From contig NC_133103.1 in the NCBI RefSeq assembly GCF_022965805.1, positions 33,637,281 to 33,701,280 on the forward strand: 64,000 bases of DNA, read 5' to 3'. Every line of letters starts with the position of its first letter. The first letter of the stretch is position 1. Both the position numbers and the translations under genes were made by a program. Source of the stretch: Primulina eburnea. Its lineage: Eukaryota > Streptophyta > Magnoliopsida > Lamiales > Gesneriaceae. Below the pieces are notes generated by a model. That model worked only from the letters and a program-made list of their open reading frames with translations, ran no database searches and was not told the DNA's origin. Below, one piece after another: positions 35,961 through 46,712 of the stretch.

Positions 35961-36167
35961 TGTAAGGCCTGAGAATTTATAATCCTCATTGACGCGATAT
36001 TCGAAAATATGAGAATGCATATCATGTCATGAAAAGCAATATGAAATGCCAAGATTGTGACTCTATTAATCCAGAATTATGGAATTTTAATTGATGTGAT
36101 TATAATCGGACCATATTGAGACCAGAGTGGGCAAAGCTTTTGCATTACACAAGTTTCGTGCAGAGCT

Positions 36168-36385
36168 AGTGGCGCCCGAGCGGTAAAAATTGACCGCCCG
36201 AGCGCCAATGCTCAATACAATTATGTTCGGGCAGAAAGTGTGGCGCCCGGGCGGTAATTTATGACCGCCCGAGCGCCAGAACCAAACATCGCGGGCAGAA
36301 CCTTCCGCGCCCGGGCGGTAGAACTTAACCGCCCGAGCGCCGAGCTCGCGCCCGGGCGGTAAGATTCGACCGCCCGAGCGCCATC
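36168..36385 (+). promoter_or_regulatory. GC-rich hairpin repeats in E3 LTR
   Basis: Four alternating pairs of GGCGCCCGAGCGGT-type and ACCGCCCGAGCGCC-type words separated by 7-10 A/T-rich bases, each pair able to form an imperfect stem of about 14 bp. They lie about 45 bp upstream of a TATA-like stretch. A promoter role is inference. Confidence 0.5.
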
Positions 36386-37235
36386 GAGATTTGGCAAGAG
36401 TGAGCCACGTTTCTTATGCATGCAAGTGGGATATATATAAACGATTTTTCCTCAGAAATTTGATAAGAATCAGAAAAGAAAAAGCTCCGAGAGGCTTTTG
36501 AAATCCTTACGCTTGCATCTTTCAATCCGTCCGTCAGATTTGAAATCCGACTTCAGTACCGTGTTCCTATCGTAGTGGGCTACGCGTGGACGTAAGTTTT
36601 ATTATGTTTTGGCATGTCTTGAAATTATGATGTTGAAAGAATCAGATATGATTCTTATATGTTGTTTCTGACATGTGAGACATTGTATAATTGTAAGCGG
36701 ATTTAAGAACAGACACTGTATAGAATTATTATGAATTTCAGAATTGAATTGACTGGGATATGGTATCACATTTATGCCATTATCAGTTATGAATTGGGGG
36801 AAATGATGTAGATTGTTTAATATGGAAATTGTGCAGTTAAATTGTACCGAGATCACGTATAGAATTAGATATGGGTTGATTAGATTTGAGATTAATAGAA
36901 TATGTATTCCCATTTGTATTTCAGATCTGATAGTGACAAATTCATCTTCGAGACTTCGACGGTTGTGCGACGAAAGGTATAGTACATGTTTTGTTTGGGG
37001 AATTACGACTCAAATGAGATCGCATTTGAGTTTCCCAACCAAAATCACATACTTGTTTTATTGTTTATATCTAGATATGATTATGATTGTTTATAGATTT
37101 GTTTATAGAACTAGTATACTAATCTTGCTATGCTTTGTTTACAGATCATGTGGCATTGCATTAGAATGATTATGCTTGTTTACAGATTGTGTATTCATAC
37201 ATTAAGATAGGACAGTCTGGAGATAAGGCAGACTA

Positions 37236-37389
37236 CTAGACGTTCGGCGATATCACAGCTTAGGGGAAGATCACCGCCCCTATTGTAGACGCGGATACTG
37301 ATCAGGCCGAAGTCTAGGAATAAGACGGACAGCACCTCGATTGGGAGGGTAGGTGACAGACAGTGCCGTCTTATTCACAACGGGATCCC
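37236..37389 (+). other. Stem-loop module SL1-SL2 plus GGGATCCC in E3 LTR
   Basis: Compared with G1, the SL2 outer arms gain a G-C pair (GACGG/CCGTC) where N1 has T-A (GACGT/ACGTC). The SL1 apical arms are AGGGG/CCCCT where G1 has CATAG/CTATG. Stems persist while their sequence changes. Confidence 0.6.
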
Positions 37390-37529
37390 TAGAGTTCTAG
37401 TCGAGTCGCGTCTAGACATGATTAGACTCGCATTGTATGATTTTATATGAATGACATTCTTATCAGCATGTTTCATGTTTTAGATTGTTTAAATGCATGT
37501 ATACATGTTTATACTGGGATTTGTTCTCA

Positions 37530-37575
37530 CCGGTTTTCCGGCTGTTGTTATGTCTGTATGTGTGCATAACAATAG
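37530..37575 (+). other. Stem-loop pair SL3-SL4 in E3 LTR
   Basis: SL3 is CCGG-TTTT-CCGG. SL4 arms are CTGTTGTTATG/CATAACAATAG: relative to G1, C-G has become T-A and G-T has become A-T, with both sides changing together. One G-U pair lies near the base. Confidence 0.65.
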
Positions 37576-37870
37576 GTGGGGCAGGATCTGGGTCGAGACA
37601 GAGATGATCGTGTTAGCGTGGAGATCACGGGCGTAGCAGATGAACCAATAGTGGTCTTTTAGTATGTACTGTATTTTGATACTGGTCAGTTGAGGACATA
37701 CAGAGCAAGACATGTATTTTGTGTTTGTATGTTTGTAATTTAAATAAAGAATTTATGCTTGTTTGGTTACATGTGTTTTTATGTAAAAAGCGAAAATTTG
37801 ACCCATGTTTTATAATAACAATCCATTTAATCCCAAGAAAAAGAATTAGAGCCCGGGTCCCCACAACAGG

Positions 37871-37882
37871 TGGTATCAGAGC
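37871..37882 (+). other. E3 primer binding site
   Basis: TGGTATCAGAGC five bases after the LTR end. The S1 solo LTR is inserted nine bases further on. Confidence 0.9.
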
Positions 37883-37891
37883 CATAGATCC

Positions 37892-38226
37892 TGTAATGCC
37901 CGGAAATTTAATCCCAGTAATCTGTAATTATTGATTTATAATTGATAGGATTACAAAAGGATTAATCGGGACATTGAGAAAAGAATTAGAAATGAAATGG
38001 TGAAGGTGAGGCCGAGGGGACACCGCACCCGCGGCCTAGGAAGCACCGCACCCGCGGTTGTGCTTCGGGAAATATTGTGCATCGAAACCGTAGGGTGACC
38101 GCACCCGCGGTGCTTACGAGACCGCACCCGCGGTGCAAGACCGCATCCGCGGTGCAGCAACGACCGCACCCGCAGTGTTGCGTGTCTTGCGGAAAATGAG
38201 CCACTTGCTGTGATGCATGCGCGAGT

Positions 38227-38263
<37 letters not shown>

Positions 38264-39722
38264 CATTGTTCTTCGAAAATCAGAACATAAATCAAGAAAG
38301 GGTCGAGGGAGATTAGTGAAAAATCCTTACGCCTTTATCATTCAATCCGTCCGTCCGAATTTGAATCCGACTTCGGTATTGAGTTCCTGGCAACGTAGGC
38401 TACAACTGGACGTAATTTTTACTACGTTTTGACATGTTTAGAATTATGATATTGTCAGAATTGAATTGAATTCATATATGATGTTCTTGACATATGAGAC
38501 ATTATAGAATCGAAGTCTGACTAAGAAACGGACTGATTATGGAATTGTTATGAATTTCTTAGGGTATATTGATCTATACGAGACAGATTTGAATTGGAAT
38601 TGGATTATGGATTGTACTGGATATTGAGTTATGGATTGTACTGGATACTGAAATTGTACCGTTATACCGTTGATTTTGAATTAAGTCCAGATTGATCAGA
38701 TTGTTATTGATTTGGACGGTATATTGATATGAGATTATTGATATTGTCATTGCCAGACAGGCTGTGAGTTCAGGACATCGACCGAGCCAGAAACCGACGA
38801 AAGAAAGGTATAAGTCAATGTGGTATTGGGAGATGGACTTGAGTCGGTTTGGACTTGGGTTTCCCTAAATCACATACTTTACTTTATTGCATTGATATTT
38901 GCATTGAGTTGATGATATACTTGTTCTCTTGATTTTAGATGACAGGTAGTAGACGATTTATCTTGTGACAGAAGTGCCGGATAGTGGTGGTATCGCCACA
39001 GCACATTGCACGATATCTCAAGATAGGTTATTAAAGATAGAACTGCAGTCCATGACGGATAGGTCAGGACACCGGATGTTTGGTTATATCGAGTAATAGG
39101 AAATGGGAATTCGTCTATTACGGAATTCGATATAGGAATACCAGGATATTGGTTATATCGAGTAATAGGAATACGGTTCCTTCTATTACTGAATTCGATA
39201 TAGGAATACCACATCTGGAAACCGGGATCCCTAGACTAGGATTGAGTCTAGTCTGAATTATGAGTTATGTCGACAGATTGATATTGATTATGTTTCAGAT
39301 TTTGATACATATATCTGTTACCTGATTACATGCTTTATATTGTTTTATATGATTGCATGTTTCATTGATTTATACTGGGATTATATTCTCACCGGTATAT
39401 CCGGCTGTTGTCTTGTCTGTATGTGTACTTGACAACAGGTGGGACAGGATCAGGGTCCAGGAGATGAGGAGAGATCGTGATTAGAGTGGAGGCTCCGGAC
39501 TTGGATTAGAGATAGGGTTGAACACTTGACATTAGTTGTTAAACCTTAGTTTATTTTGAATGCATGCAGTACAGGACTCGTATTGTATTTTATACGGATA
39601 TGTATATGAGTTTGATTTCACTACGTTCCGCATTTAAAAAAAAAAAAAATTAGACCTTGTTTTTAATTGATTAATTAGTCCCAATTATGATTAAGAACTT
39701 CATTAGCGTCCGGGTCCCCACA
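37892..39722 (+). mobile_element. Solo gypsy LTR S1 (1831 bp)
   Basis: TGTAATGCCCGG...GTCCCCACA flanked by GATCC at 37887-37891 and 39723-39727, a clean 5-bp target duplication in the E3 leader. GC-rich repeats lie at 38021-38180, then a TA microsatellite. SL3-SL4 is present (39392-39438), but SL1/SL2 are replaced by two tandem inverted repeats (39085-39134 and 39154-39202) before GGGATCCC (39224-39231). Confidence 0.93.
38229..38263. repeat. (TA)n microsatellite
   Basis: About 16 TA dinucleotides in S1, just downstream of the GC-rich repeats, where other LTRs of this set have a shorter TATA-like stretch. Confidence 0.9.
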
Positions 39723-39727
39723 GATCC

Positions 39728-39952
39728 TTTAGAGTGAGATAAGATAGAATGAGCGGGGTAGATTGAGTCTTCTTCCTTGCTTTATGATGGGCTAGCATGA
39801 TTAGTGCTTTCCTTATTGCGTGTGTGTTATCTGATTTGATTATGATATGTGCTTAACTAAATCAGAACCGATTCTAGATCAGAGGTAACTGACTAGAGGA
39901 GGGCTGAGACGATTGTATATTTGGTATACTAATCAGTTGGATTATTAGATAC
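39728..39952 (+). other. E3 leader before gag
   Basis: Homologous to the G1 leader at 28649-28892, including GAATGAGCGGGGTAGAT and CAGAACCGATTCT; noncoding. Confidence 0.8.
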
Positions 39953-40136
39953 ATGCCTCCTCGAAGAGCAGCAGTGCCTCTACGAACCACAGCACCAGAA
40001 CAGGGTAGCACATCCGGAGATCCAATGGACGTTACTGCTACGCCAATGGAGACGCTGCTCAAAAGATTTCAATCCTTTCGACCGCCAACCTTGAAAGGTA
40101 CAGAACTGGCAGTGGATTGTGAAAGTTGGCTTGAGG
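39953..40136 (+). pseudogene. E3 gag N-terminal fragment
   Basis: ATG 39953 starts MPPRRAAVPLR, followed by [29 protein letters not shown] and CESWLE, matching the first 60 or so residues of G1 gag. It is cut at 40136 by the start of another LTR; the open frame beyond that is not gag. Confidence 0.9.
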
Positions 40137-41575
40137 TGTTAGTTTTTGTTGGTTGTTCGTTTCAGTGTTTCGGATCGATTTTGGTTGCATTGATATGTTT
40201 CTTGGCCGTGACCAGAGTGCACCCGCGTTGTGCAAGCAGTGCACCCGCGGTTTACTGTTCATCATTTTTTGGTTGGGAGGCCGTAGCATCACCGCACCCG
40301 CGGTGAAGAGGACACCGCACCCGCGGTGCGGCATCGCACCCGCGGTGATAGGAGTACTGCACCCGCGGTCATCGTGTGCTAGGATTTTGGTTGGTTGTCG
40401 TGAGCATGGCGCACCCGCGGTCGTGCATTATTGAGGTATGGTCGAGATTTAAGTGGGTAGTTGGCTTTACTTTACTCATTCTCTTCCCTTCCATTTCGAT
40501 TTTCCTCTCTAGAGCTTAGGGTTTTCTTCATTTCTTTTGCTTCCTATCTTCGATTCAAGCTTTTAGTTGGCGATTTGAGTTGAGATCGAAGTTCTTCTTG
40601 GTGCTAGGAAGCTAAGGTAAGCTTTTGGTGTTATTATTTCATGGTTTTGGAGAAGAGATGATTTAGGTTTGATGTTTATGTTGGTTTAATGGATTAATTG
40701 GCATGGGTTTTTGATTATTGAGTTGATGATAGTGTTATTAATGGATTATTGTTGTAGGTGGTATATCAAGAGCTTAGATTGAGGTGTTCTTGTGGTTTGT
40801 AAGTGGAATTTCATCCCTTGTGCTCACATGATAGTATATGTATTGTATTTCAAGAGTTTTATTGTGATATTCCCTTCCATTTGATTCATAGTATGTATTG
40901 ATTCACTTGTTATGTATATTAGAGGCATTTCATGTCTCAATTATTGAAAAGGGAATACAAGAGAAAAGAAAGAGTATTCAAAGTGTTTGTTAATACCATA
41001 GAGAGAGTTTAAATGTTTTATTTGGATTGATAGATACATAGTCAGAGATTGCATGCAATTAGTTGATCAACGACCATAGGCTTATATCCCTCAGAGTAAT
41101 CGATTTATATCGATGGGATATAAGTGAGAGACAGAGATACTATGGATATCAATCCAACCAGAGTAAAGAGAAATACCATCCTATTACTATGCTATTGCTA
41201 TGATATTTATTTCAGAGTTGATGGTATTTATGATTTCAAAGCTATGTTTCTCAGAGTATGTTATGTCATTGATATGTAAGAGTTCCACTTGCTGAGTTTT
41301 ATACTCATTTCAGTTATTTCATGTGATGCAGATAAGAGCGACGGACCGGGACGTTGACTGTGGACAGAGGGGTCATATGCATGCCATGTTGGAAGGAAGA
41401 CTTTTGGACATGATCATAAGAACGATATTTTGTATTTTGCTTTGTCATTTAAATGATCATGTATATATTTTATTGTAAAGATGTTTGAAGAAATGTATTT
41501 TGAAACTCCTTCCATATATTTCAAAGAAAATTTTAAATTCCGCTGTTTTTATTTAATCGGGTCAGAGGTGTCACA
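40137..41575 (+). repeat. LTR of another family (solo or recombinant)
   Basis: Starts TGTTAGTTTTTG and ends GAGGTGTCACA, giving TG...CA termini (1439 bp). The left flank is E3 gag (TGAGG) and the right flank is array sequence (ATTGT), so there is no target duplication. GC-rich ACCGCACCCGCGGT-like repeats lie at about 40213-40425. It lacks the SL3-SL4 hairpins of the other gypsy LTRs. The ends suggest gypsy, but the family is uncertain. The 40440-41575 part is AT-rich and noncoding. Confidence 0.7.
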
Positions 41576-44508
41576 ATTGTTTCTGGTCGCGATGTTAAAT
41601 TCTTGAGTTACTTTTGGAATACTTAATGGGCTAAACTTGGCACAAAATTGTTGTTTTCTACTACTAGTCATCCTCAAACGGATGGACAAACTGAAGTTGT
41701 CAATAGAACTTTGCGAACACTTTTGCTTGCTATTCTTAAAAAGAACTTGGATTGACATTTCTATGGACTTTATTTTGGGGTTGCCTAGTACTAAGAAGGG
41801 GAGAGATTCTATTTTTGTTGTTGTGGATAGATTCTCTAAGATGACACATTTTATAGCTTGTCATAAAACCGATGATACTTCAAACATTGCGGATTTGTTC
41901 TTTAGAGAAGTCGTTAGGTTGCCTGGCATGCCTAGGACTATTGTTTCTGGTCGCGATGTTAAATTCTTGAGTTACTTTTGGAAGATATTATGGGCTAAAC
42001 TTGGCAAAAAATTGTTGTTTTCTACTACTATTCATCCTCAAACGGATGGACAAACTGAAGTTGTCAATAGAACTTTGGGAAAACACCTTTGCGTGCTATT
42101 CTTAAAAAGAACTTGAATTGACATTTCTATGGACTTTATTTTGGGGTTGCCTAGGACTAAGAAGGGGAGGGATTCTATTTTTGTTGTTGTGGATAGATTC
42201 TCTAAGATGACACATTTTATAGCTTGTCATAAAACCGATGATACTTCAAACATTGCGGATTTGTTCTTTAGAGAAGTCGTTAGGTTGCCTGGCATGCCTA
42301 GGTCTATTGTTTCTGGTCGCGATGTTAAATTCTTGAGTTACTTTTGAAAGATATTATGGGCTAAACTTGGCAAAAAATTGTTGTTTTCTACTACATGTCA
42401 TCCTCAAACGAATGGACAAACTGAAGTTGTAATTAGAACTTTGGCAACACTTTTGCGTGCTATTCTTAAAAAGAACTTGGATTGACATTTCTATGGACTT
42501 TATTTTGGGGTTGCCTAATACTAAGAAGGGGAGGGATTCTATTTTTGTTGTTGTGGATAGATTCTCTAAGATGGCACATTTTATAGCTTGTCATAAAACC
42601 GATGATGCTTCAAACATGGCGGATTTGTTCTATAGAGAAGTCGCTAGGTTGCATGGCATGCCTAGGACTATTGTTTTTGGTCGTGATGTTAAATTCTTCA
42701 GTTACTTTTTGAAGACTTTATGGGCTAAACTTGGCACAAAATTGTTGTTTTCTACTACTTGTCATCCTCAAACGGATAGACAAACTGAAGTTGTCCATAG
42801 AACTTCGGGAACACCTTTGCGTGCTATTCTTAAAAAAAATTTGGATTGACATTTCTATGGACTTTATTTTAGGGTTGCCTAGGACTAAGAAGGGGAGGGA
42901 TTCTATTTTTGTTGTTGTGGATAGATTCTCTAAGATGACACATTTTATAGCTTTTCATAAAACCGATGATGCTTCAAACATTGCGGATATGTTCTTTAGA
43001 GAAGTCGTTAGGTTGCCTGGCATGCCTAGGACTATTGTTTCTGGTCGCGATGTTAAATTCTTGAGTTACTTTTGGAAGACTTTATGGGCTAAACTTGGCA
43101 CAAAATTGTTGTTTTCTACAACTTGTCATCCTCAAACGGATGGACAAACTGAAGTTGTCAATAGAACTTTGGGAACACCTTTGTCTGCTATTATTAAAAA
43201 GAACTTGGATAGACATTTTTATGGAATTTATTTTGGGGTTGCCTAGGACTAAGAAGGGGAGGGATACTATTTTTGTTGTTGTGGATAGATTATCTAAGAT
43301 GACACATTTTATAGCTTGTCATAAAACCGATGATACTTCAAACGTTGCGGATTTGTTCTTTAGAGAAGTCGTTAGGTTGCATGGCATGCCTAGGACTATT
43401 GTTTCTGGTCGCAATGTTAAATACTTGAGTTACATTTGGACGACTTTATGGGCTAAACTTGGCACAAAATTGTTGTTTTCTACTACTATTCATCCTCAAA
43501 TGGATGGACAAACTGAAGTTGTCAATAGAACTTTGGGAAAACACCTTTGCGTGCTATTCTTAAAAAGAACTTGGATTGACATTTCTATGGACTTTATTTT
43601 GGGGTTGCCTAGGACTAAGAAGGGGAGGGATTCTATTTTTGTTGTTGTGGATAGATTCTCTAAGATAACACATTTTATAGCTTGTCATAAAACCGATGAT
43701 GCTTCAAACATTGCGGATTTGTTCTTTAGAGAAGTCGTTAGGTTGTCTGGCATGCCTAGGACTATTGTTTCTGGTCGCGATGTTAAATTCTTGAGTTACT
43801 TTTGGAAGACTTTATGGGCTAAACTTGGCACAAAATTGTTGTTTTCTACTACTTGTCATCCTCAAACGAATGGACAAACTGAAGTTGTAAATAGAACTAT
43901 GGGAACACTTTTGCGTGCTATTCTTAAAAAGAACTTGGATTGACATTTCTATGGACTTTATTTTGGGGTTGCCTAGTACTAAGAAGGGGAGAGATTCTAT
44001 TTTTGTTGTTGTGGATAGATTCTCTAAATGGTACATTTTATAGCTTGTCATAAAACCGATGATGCTTCAAACATAGCGGATTTGTTCTTTAGAGAAGTCG
44101 TTAGGTTGCATGGCATGCCTAGGAATATTGTTTCTGATCGCGATGTTAAATACTTGAGTTACTTTTGGAAGACTTTATGGGCTAAACTTGGCACAAAATT
44201 GTTGTTTTCTACTACTAGTCTTCCTCAAACGGATGGACAAACTGAAGTTGTCAATAGAACTTTGGGAACACCTTTGCGTTCTATTCTTAAAAAGAACTTG
44301 GATTGACATTTCTATGGACTTTATTTTGGAGTTGCCTAGGACTAAGAAGGGTGGGGATTCTATTTTTGTTGTTGTGGATAGATTCTCTAAGATGGCACAT
44401 TTTATAGCTTTTCATAAAACCGATGATGCTTCAAACATGGCGGATTTGTTCTTTAGAGAAGTCGTTAGGTTGCATGGCATGCCTAGGACTATTGTTTCTG
44501 GTCGCGAT
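41576..44508 (+). repeat. Integrase-derived satellite, block 3 (about 8 units)
   Basis: ATG of the MDF motif at 41763, 42129, 42493, 42857, 43221, 43587, 43951 and 44314, giving spacings of 363-366 bp. Units ending at 42129 and 43587 carry two extra A (GGGAAAACACC) and are 366 bp; in these the frame passes through the junction. Shared variants recur after 1458 bp (four units). The copy near 44136 reads SDRD; the others seen here read SGRD, SGRN or FGRD. Longest frame is 43095-43943 (282 codons), a by-product of the tandem structure. The block is ended by C2 with target copy GCGAT (44504-44508). Confidence 0.94.
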
Positions 44509-46383
44509 TGAAAGGGATCGAATAAGGTGACCGAAAAACACAACGGAAGCTACAAAATTTTCGAAAATCACATTTTCTTGCAAGGAAATTTTCGGCCACC
44601 ATGTGTACTAGTGTAGCATATACAAAAACTCAACTTTCAAGCATAGGGTGTTGAGAAAATTACCTATCTATCACAAGGATTGATTTTATGGCTCCAACTA
44701 AAGTATAAACACTTTAGCTCTTGATGGATGAAGATCTACAAGCTCCTCCTTTCTTTTGGACTCCTTTCTTCCAATCAAGCCCACCACCAATTTAAAAGAT
44801 CCACCTTAAACTTGCACTAGAAAATGTGGGGCATTTTTCTTTGAGAAGTGAGTTGTTGCTTCAACAAATTGAAGAACAAAATTGGAGGAGAAAGGGGGAA
44901 GAAATTTCGGCCATGGTGAGGGGAGGAGAGAGGGAAGAGCATTTTCTTGGTTGAGGAAAAAGTGTGTTCTAGCATGTGCAAGACATGCCTAGTTTCTTGC
45001 AAAAGTTGTCTCCCAACCTTTCACCTCCCCATGCATATAATATATGGTTTTAACAAATTAAAAACCATGGACTAAATTTAATTATCTCAAACATATTTGA
45101 GACTAATTAAACATTACTTGAATTTACCCAAGTCACACTAGTTAAATAATTATTTTAATTGAGCTCTACAAGACTCAATATAATTTAATTAATCCAACAC
45201 TTGAATTAATTTAATTATTTGGACTCTACTAGGTCCACTAGTGTTTAATTAATTCAACACTTGAATTAATTTAATTTAGTCCACAATAATGTTTATGAAA
45301 ATCACAATTTTCAAATACATTATTTACTTGGCCAAATTTTAATTTAGGAACACTTCCATAAATTAAAATTTACATTTCTCTCATAGAAGTCATACTTCTA
45401 TTTCATTTACACTTATAAACTCATTTATAAGTCGTTCAACACATTGAACTAATTTCTCCTTTATAGAAGTCATACTTCTATTTTTCCTCACGCTTATAAA
45501 CTCCTTTATAAGCCGTTCAAGACATTGAACTATTATTACTTCACAACGGGATCTAGAAAGCTAGTACTTGTGTGGCCCTCAATAGTTCATTGATACAACT
45601 AGCCGTGGGTTCACATCTCCATGTGATTCGGACTAAACATGTCCTTATATGAGCATACCCTAATTGCTCCATTCTTACTTATCAACTCCTTGATAATAAG
45701 AACGTCAGAACTCAAGTCTGATAGTACCCAACCAACCATGTTAAACGCCTAGCAACATCGCTTACATGATTCCCTAGGTATCAAATGATAGTGCCTGCAA
45801 GAACCATTCAATTATGGTTAGCGTACAGTACGGTCCCTTCAACTCATATATCCCGATCGATTCGACAACCATTGGTTTATCGAGAGTTGTCAATGAATCG
45901 ATACTATGTGTCATGTCGTAGTTGCATCGATGGTGTAATCTATGAAACCCTTTCATAATTACCACAATACTCTGGCCAGAGATTTCGATCTACATACACA
46001 TGATAACACATAGGATATCCATACCCGAAGGTAAGCGGTGAATCCCCGACTACAATGCATCGACTCCTATGTGTTTCGACAGAACACCCAACCTTGCCGC
46101 CTAATGACCCCATGAGAGTCGGTAAACAAGTCAAAGTGTAATTCTAGCACATAGAGTCTCAATGTTGTCCCGGATCATAAGGACTAATTCTGTACAACCA
46201 TAAACTAGGAAATTTCCACTCGATAAGTGAGAACCACTTGGAAAGTCCTTTTATGGAGGGTTGTTCAGTGCACTCTACAAGGAGCACCTATCTGCATGCT
46301 CGGACATCACAATGTCCCCTACCAATGAAACATGGTACTCACATCGCAGATACTAGTCTCTAACTCGAGCGGCCTATATCCTG
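44509..46383 (-). repeat. C2 3' LTR, outer part
   Basis: Starts TGAAAGGGATCGAA after the GCGAT target copy and matches the LTR at 60512. It is interrupted at about 46383 by G2; the remaining 268 bp lie at 55187-55454. Confidence 0.92.
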
Positions 46384-46392
46384 AGCACCTGT

Positions 46393-46712
46393 TGTGGGGA
46401 CCTGGGCTCTAACTCAATTCTTTTGGGATTTAATTGGATCTTTGTTCGAAAATGTGGGTCAAAAATTTGCTTTTAACATTAATTCAAATGTATAATAAAA
46501 GCATGACATATATTTATAATAATTAAACAACATCAGATACATACAAGTCTGTCTAGTACAACGATACAACTAATGTTCGAATTTCAAATACAAGTAGTTC
46601 AGATCTAGACAAAAACTACTAGTAATCTGCTGCTACACCCGGCATCACCACGCTATCAACTCTCTCTTCCTCGTCGTGACCCTGATCCTGCCCCACCTGT
46701 TGTCGTGTCTGT
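46393..46712 (-). repeat. Extra partial G2 LTR copy, broken at hairpin SL4
   Basis: Repeats the first 300 bp of the adjacent LTR (from TGTGGGGACC) almost exactly. At 46697-46712 it switches: CTGTTGTCGTGTCTGT is the SL4 arm plus loop in inverted orientation relative to the rest of this LTR, then the next LTR starts. This looks like a strand switch within the hairpin. Confidence 0.75.

Larger units (their letters stand above)
35961..37865 (+). repeat. E3 5' LTR (1905 bp)
   Basis: TGTAAGGCCTGAG...GTCCCCACA followed by a PBS. Related to the G1 LTR in its 3' half, different in U3. GC-rich inverted-repeat units lie at 36168-36385 and the TATA-like ATATATATAA at about 36431-36440. SL1 (37236-37317) has TTCGGC/GCCGAA and AGGGG/CCCCT; SL2 (37319-37375) has AATAAGACGG/CCGTCTTATT; GGGATCCC is at 37382-37389. 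Confidence 0.9.
35961..40136 (+). mobile_element. Truncated Ty3/gypsy element E3
   Basis: Plus-strand 5' LTR (35961-37865), PBS and the first 61 codons of gag, interrupted by solo LTR S1. It breaks off at about 40136, where a different LTR begins, and no 3' LTR of this family follows. The array does not resume in register on the far side, so sequence has been lost. Confidence 0.85.

Noticed and set aside
38229..38263. The (TA)n run as a functional site
   Set aside because: A simple microsatellite; it may contain the TATA element but nothing more can be said from the sequence.
43095..43943. A 282-codon integrase-like open frame
   Set aside because: It runs through more than two satellite units, lacks the catalytic Asp in SGRD/SGRN and lacks all other pol domains; it follows from unit length and the two extra A rather than from a gene.
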